The position numbers were made by a program, and so were the translations under genes. The notes under the pieces were generated by a model. It did not search any database. It was not told the DNA's origin and saw nothing but the letters and a program-made list of their open reading frames with translations. From Amorphochlora amoebiformis (lineage: Eukaryota > Cercozoa > Chlorarachniophyceae), in contig BAAHQB010000023.1 of the NCBI GenBank assembly GCA_054601695.1, positions 496,001 to 560,000 of the forward strand: a stretch of 64,000 nt of DNA, read 5' to 3'. This document shows positions 59,485 to 64,000 of the stretch, piece by piece; position 1 is the stretch's first letter; each line of letters opens with the position of its first letter.

Positions 59485-59896
59485 AAATATACACACATAC
59501 CCATATACACTCATACACACACATGAATACATCATTCTTGTACACCCAAAAGGAAACCGAACCATACCAAACGACATTCTCTCACGAATACATACATAAC
59601 CTCCCCGTTCTAAGAATTTTCCCGATTATTTAAAACTTTCCGAATTTTTCCTCAAATATCAATAAAACTCCAACTATCCACCTCCACGTTCTCCCGTATA
59701 CCCGGATGGTCTTCTTTTCATCGCTGACTACGTAGATGCATATCCTCTTGTCTTTCTCCGCGCTTTCGAGAAATAACTTTTCGGGTTCCCCATCCCCTTT
59801 GCGTTTCAATCGGTTAAATGCATCTGAAAGGCCCGTTTTCAGGTCGTCCAGGGCGAGCAAGCGGTGTGAGAGTGATCTTGCTGGCTTGGACGCCAT
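49232..59896 (-). CDS. GNA1: GNA1-type glucosamine-6-phosphate N-acetyltransferase with tandem GNAT domains, 12 exons
   Basis: Exons in order: 59896-59702, 58322-58222, 57764-57719, 56908-56858, 54892-54821, 53471-53438, 52835-52787, 52512-52458, 51903-51861, 50437-50397, 50193-50069, 49277-49232; 285 residues in one frame. Residues about 127-285 form a complete GNA1-like domain: [62 protein letters not shown] with acetyl-CoA loop RGKGLG (231-236), [17 protein letters not shown] and a short C-terminus. The family acetylates glucosamine-6-phosphate on the way to UDP-GlcNAc. Residues 1-125 look like a decayed second copy: [43 protein letters not shown] and [12 protein letters not shown], but the acetyl-CoA loop is ARDKEYLGS and the substrate segment is shortened. 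It could be a pseudo-domain for dimerisation. The donor of exon 4 (56858) is the weakest choice; 56888 or 56879 would also be in phase. Confidence 0.87.
50438..51478 (-). repeat. Degenerate telomere-type repeat with ~110-base higher-order period
   Basis: CCCTAA on the gene's sense strand, about 1 kb, filling most of intron 9. A spacer (ACGGTTAGAGTTATGCTTTG on the plus strand) recurs about every 100-125 bases. The array ends CCCTTAG, the exon 10 acceptor. Confidence 0.9.
51731..51780 (-). repeat. Copy of the GNA1 exon 9 donor edge
   Basis: Minus strand CGAGTCTTATTATCTTGTTC then CATATCTCCACTGGTTCGAA, against the true CGAGTCTAGTTGTATTATTC then CATATCTCCATAGGTTCGAT at about 51855-51893. Confidence 0.88.
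52050..52453 (+). repeat. CCCTAA block (antisense to GNA1)
   Basis: Degenerate CCCTAA with a duplicated AGATGGCTAACCCTAACTTA element (52190-52265), in intron 8 of the GNA1-type gene. Confidence 0.88.
52520..52786 (+). repeat. TTAGGG block with cassette copy 6, ending at a splice donor
   Basis: The cassette is at 52683-52730 (GATCAGATTATTTAACATGT, TTAGTCCGAGGACCATTGAC). The array ends so that the sense strand of intron 7 begins GTAACCCTAACCCTAACC, directly at the exon 7 donor. Confidence 0.88.
53536..54060 (+). repeat. Cluster of three to four cassettes with TTAGGG arrays
   Basis: A roughly 190-base unit (cassette, then a segment with GGGGCTATAGTGCTGTTAGG and ATAACAGCAGATCGTGTTG, then TTAGGG array) is repeated at 53536 and 53727. 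Shortened copies lie at 53893 and 53960. Intron 5 of the GNA1-type gene. Confidence 0.92.
54449..55075 (-). repeat. Six copies of the GNA1 exon 5 donor edge
   Basis: The exon end and donor (sense ACAGATTATTCAAAGGTATA then TATCAATGTATAAAA) recur near 54451, 54550, 54641, 54743 (downstream intron) and 54979, 55060 (upstream side), separated by (TA)n. The functional copy is at 54811-54836. Confidence 0.92.
55119..56250 (-). repeat. Eleven copies of the GNA1 exon 5 acceptor edge
   Basis: Sense ATATATGTCAGGATCATTGC then AAGAAGACA, carrying the CAG acceptor and the first 18 or so exon bases. Copies near 55121, 55186, 55266, 55338, 55422, 55504, 55568, 55728, 55851, 55991 and 56222. They diverge with distance from the real exon (TTGCAA becomes TGCCAA, then TGATAA). 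Spacers are (TA)n of varying length. Confidence 0.95.
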
Positions 59897-60157
59897 TTCG
59901 CCGACTTTTTACTTAATCTCTTTAAATAAATTTAATATTATTAGATAATGATGTTATGATATCTCAACATATTCATCTATTAGATATCAGGATATTTATA
60001 TTTCTAATATGAATCCTGATATCAATCTATCAATATCCATATATCAATATCCACATATCCCTCCCAAAAATATCCGCATATTGACACATACGATATCCAG
60101 CTATCTTAATCAGACATTTGATGAACACCCGAATTTCGAATTTTGAATTCGCATCAC
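59897..60157. promoter_or_regulatory. Shared upstream region of GNA1-type and membrane-protein genes
   Basis: 261 bases between divergent start codons, AT-rich with many GATAT pentamers (about 59958-60110). These may be regulatory or simple sequence. Confidence 0.45.
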
Positions 60158-60406
60158 ATGTGCGGCCATATCCGAGACACGGACGAAGGTTTTTTCGCTT
60201 CCTTGCGAGAGCCTCTGATGGCTGAAAGCCAGGTGCGCTCGGCGGGCATGCGCGATTTTAATTTCTCGGGGGGGGGGGGGGTTGGGGGAAGGCCTGATGT
60301 TGCTGAGGGGGTGTGGAGGGTTGAATCCTGGGGGGTTTGATGTATGTATCATGAATGTAGAATATGTATGTGTGAAAAGTGCGGATTGAATGGATGTGTA
60401 TATGTA

Positions 60407-60455
<49 letters not shown>

Positions 60456-60475
60456 ACACGTATGTATGTATTTAA

Positions 60476-60516
<41 letters not shown>

Positions 60517-60551
60517 TATATACATATTTATATATATATATATATAAATAT

Positions 60552-60592
<41 letters not shown>

Positions 60593-60595
60593 CTC

Positions 60596-60627
<32 letters not shown>

Positions 60628-60838
60628 GTAATATTATTATATATTTACATAGATCTAACAACAATAATGATAATAATAATAATAAGTTATATACACATAC
60701 ACACACATACATGTATATAATATATGTATATATATATATATCATTGTAATGCTTTAGGTTTAATAGGTATGTCTGGTGATGTGGGGTTCGCCACACATTT
60801 GGTAGCTTGCTAATATATGTACAACACTATATATATAA

Positions 60839-60879
<41 letters not shown>

Positions 60880-60897
60880 GTTCTAAATGTGTATACA

Positions 60898-60962
<65 letters not shown>

Positions 60963-61054
60963 TTGTTATATATACATATATATATATTATATATATATAT
61001 ATTGTATAGTAAATATATATAATTGTAAATATGGATGTATACATGTACATACAT

Positions 61055-61098
<44 letters not shown>

Positions 61099-61690
61099 CA
61101 TATATAAGACATCTCCCGACGTAACTTCCATTCCCTCACCACACATACACCCAACTCAGACCTTCGTATGCCTCTTATTCTCCGTCCAACTCTCTCTCTC
61201 CGTATACACCCAATCCGTCCTACATTCCCTCGAAAGAGAAGGTAACAAAGGTTTCTTCATCACGAAGCCAGCGACCATGAAACTACACACACACACACAC
61301 ACAAGTGTTTTACGACGAATGAGAGTATGTATGTATGCTTGCCGTGTGTAAGTATCCAACCTCGTTTTGCATCTTTGACCCTCACTTCCACTTCGCAAAA
61401 ATCTCTTTTTTCGCCAACACTCTCTCTCTTCTCACATTCCTAACCCGTAGGGATCCGAATTCAGACCATTGGTTCCGTGTTGGAGGTGAGGCTAACCCTA
61501 ATGATACAAAAATCTACGGCTAACCCTAATCCTAACCTTAACCCTAACCTTTACGGTAACCGTAACGCTGAGTCTGAGATTAGGTAATTTTAGTTCTAAT
61601 GCGTATTAATGACAAGTAACACTTAAGGTGGACATTTTGCTAATGTCTCTTGCGCTGATACCGCTTATGGTATGTATATATACATATACA

Positions 61691-61734
<44 letters not shown>

Positions 61735-62720
61735 GTGTTTTGAATGTGTGTGTATAGGTATATGTATATGGTGTATATATACATGTAATATAGGTGTATG
61801 TTTTTGTATGATATAGTGAGGAAGAGAGAAAAAAGAGTTAATAGAAGGAGATATGTATCAATATATATATATATATATATGTATACATATATATATATAT
61901 TTGATATACATTTATATCTATATACACACATATATATATATATATATCTATTACATAATGTGTGTAGAGAATGAGAGGAAAAGATAGAGAAAAGAGAGAG
62001 AAAAGAGAAAAAGAGAGAGAGAAAGAGGAGAGAGAGAGAAGAAAGAGAGGAAAAGATAGAGAAAAGGGAGAGAAGAGAGAGAGAGAAAGAGAAGAGAGAG
62101 AGAGAGAGAAAAAGAGAAGAGAGAGAGAGAGAGAAAAAGAGAAGAGAGAGAGAGAGAAAAAGAGAAGAGAGAGAGAGAGAGTTAGGAAAAGATAGAGAAG
62201 AGAGAAACGAGAGAGAAAGAGAGAGAGAAAGAGGAGAGAGAGAGAGAAAGAGGAGAGAGAGAGAGAGAAAGAGAGGACAAGATTGAGAAAAGAGAGTGAC
62301 GAGAGAGAAAGAGAGAGAGAAAGAGGAGAGTGAGAGAGAGAGAGATAAAAGAGAGGACAAGATTGAGAAAAGAGAGTAACAAGAGAGAAAGAGAGAAAGA
62401 GGAGAGTGAGAGAGAGAGAGAAAAGAGAGGAAAAGATAGACAAAAGAGAGAGAAACGAGAGAGAGAGAGAGAGAAAGAGGAGAGAGAGAAAGAAGAGAGA
62501 GAGAGAGAGAAAGAGAGGAAAAGATAGAGAAAAGGGAGAGGAAGGAGAGAGAGAGAGAGAGAGAGGAAGGAGAGAGAGAGAGAGAGAGAAAGAGGAGAGA
62601 GAGAGAAAAAAAAAAAAGAGAGGAAAAGATAGAGAAAAGAGAGAGAGAAACGAGAGAGAAAGCGAGAGAGAGAGAGAGAAAGAGGACAGAGAAGAGAGAG
62701 AGAAAGAGAGAGAGAAAGAG

Positions 62721-62754
<34 letters not shown>

Positions 62755-63052
62755 GGAGAGAGAGAGAGAAAGAGGAGAGAGAGAGAAAGAGGAGAGAGAG
62801 AGAAAGAGAGAAAGAGAGAGAGAAAGAGGAGAGAGAGAGAGAGATAGAGAGAAAAAAACGAGACGAAAAAAGATAGAGAAAAAGAGAGAGAGAAAAGAGA
62901 GAGAAAGAAAGAGAAAGAGAGAGAGAGAAAAGAGAGAGAGAATGAGGGTAGAGAGACGAGAGAGAACATACATAATTGTTCTCCTGACAAAGATGTATTT
63001 TCCTCAAGGCCTTTTTACGGGCGGGGTTGGGTGTCTCAGTCCACTGCGGCAT
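60158..63052 (+). CDS. Unrecognised multi-pass membrane protein (3' partial)
   Basis: Proposed exons 60158-60188, 60758-60801, 61160-61241, 61451-61485, 61628-61669 and 62993-63052, all GT-AG and in phase; 98 residues, then it continues beyond the window. The best supported exons are 3 ([20 protein letters not shown], a likely helix), 4 ([11 protein letters not shown]), 5 ([14 protein letters not shown], a second helix) and 6 ([20 protein letters not shown], strong GTGAGT donor). Exon 1 is weakest: the start and its donor at 60188 were chosen for phase; a longer frame continues through [11 protein letters not shown] do not recognise the family. The intron between exons 5 and 6 carries the (GA)n tract at 61975-62960. 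Confidence 0.5.
61975..62960 (+). repeat. (GA)n tract with GAAAAGATAGA units
   Basis: About 980 bases of GA with a recurring GAGAGGAAAAGATAGAGAAA motif, so this is a diverged higher-order repeat. Intronic. Confidence 0.95.
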
Positions 63053-63096
63053 GTGAGTCGATGTATATATCATGATGGGATATATGTTATACATAT

Positions 63097-63127
<31 letters not shown>

Positions 63128-63280
63128 TAATTAAGTATAATCATGAGATATATTTGTAGACATTATATGTATATGTGTGTGTATATATACATATATTTAT
63201 ATATCGATATATGTTGTATGTATGTAAATATGAAACTAGGTATTGTGTAAATAAATAATTAATTCCATACATTAGTATAT

Positions 63281-63335
<55 letters not shown>

Positions 63336-63359
63336 CCTCCCAATATATACAATATATCT

Positions 63360-63985
<626 letters not shown>

Positions 63986-64000
63986 GTCTATATATATATA

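Overview
Nuclear DNA from a microbial eukaryote. The evidence is spliceosomal GT-AG introns (a few GC-AG), very short exons, eukaryote-only families (Rab32-type GTPase, class III E2, alpha-tubulin, core-1 galactosyltransferase-like GT31, glucosamine-6-phosphate acetyltransferase), and blocks of the TTAGGG telomere-type repeat. I cannot name the lineage. A gene of the bacterial/plastid small-multidrug-export family would fit an alga, but that is inference.

The window looks like junk: (TA)n, (GA)n/(CT)n, minisatellites and degenerate CCCTAA. Almost all of it is intron. Reading short unique islands between repeats and joining them by splice site, phase and family similarity gives eight phase-consistent genes covering about 93% of the window, with only about 11% exonic. 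In order: small multidrug export protein (+, 5' end outside), Rab32-like (-), UBE2E-like E2 (+), Fuseless-like membrane protein (+), a divergent 23-exon alpha-tubulin (-, 16.6 kb), a 30-exon GT31 glycosyltransferase with a Cys-rich tail (+, 18.8 kb), a tandem-domain GNA1-type acetyltransferase (-, 10.7 kb), and an unrecognised multi-pass membrane protein (+, runs off the end). Head-to-head pairs share short upstream regions (119, 372 and 261 bp). Intergenic stretches are short. Rab32 and UBE2E keep compact introns of 47-104 bp, while neighbours have introns up to 2 kb.

The most unusual signal is that many exon edges are copied. A segment with the last or first 20-40 bases of an exon plus its splice site is repeated, up to 11 extra times, inside the adjacent intron, each copy separated by (TA)n. 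Donor edges are mostly copied into the downstream intron and acceptor edges into the upstream intron; two copies are inverted. Introns therefore seem to grow by duplicating exon-intron junctions, leaving arrays of decoy splice sites. A second signal is telomere-type repeat inside introns, often in CCCTAA sense and sometimes starting exactly at the donor (GTAACCCTAA). With it comes a recurrent cassette of about 45 bp whose orientation always follows the TTAGGG strand.

All exon models were made by eye from splice sites, phase and remembered family motifs. No alignment or transcript was available.
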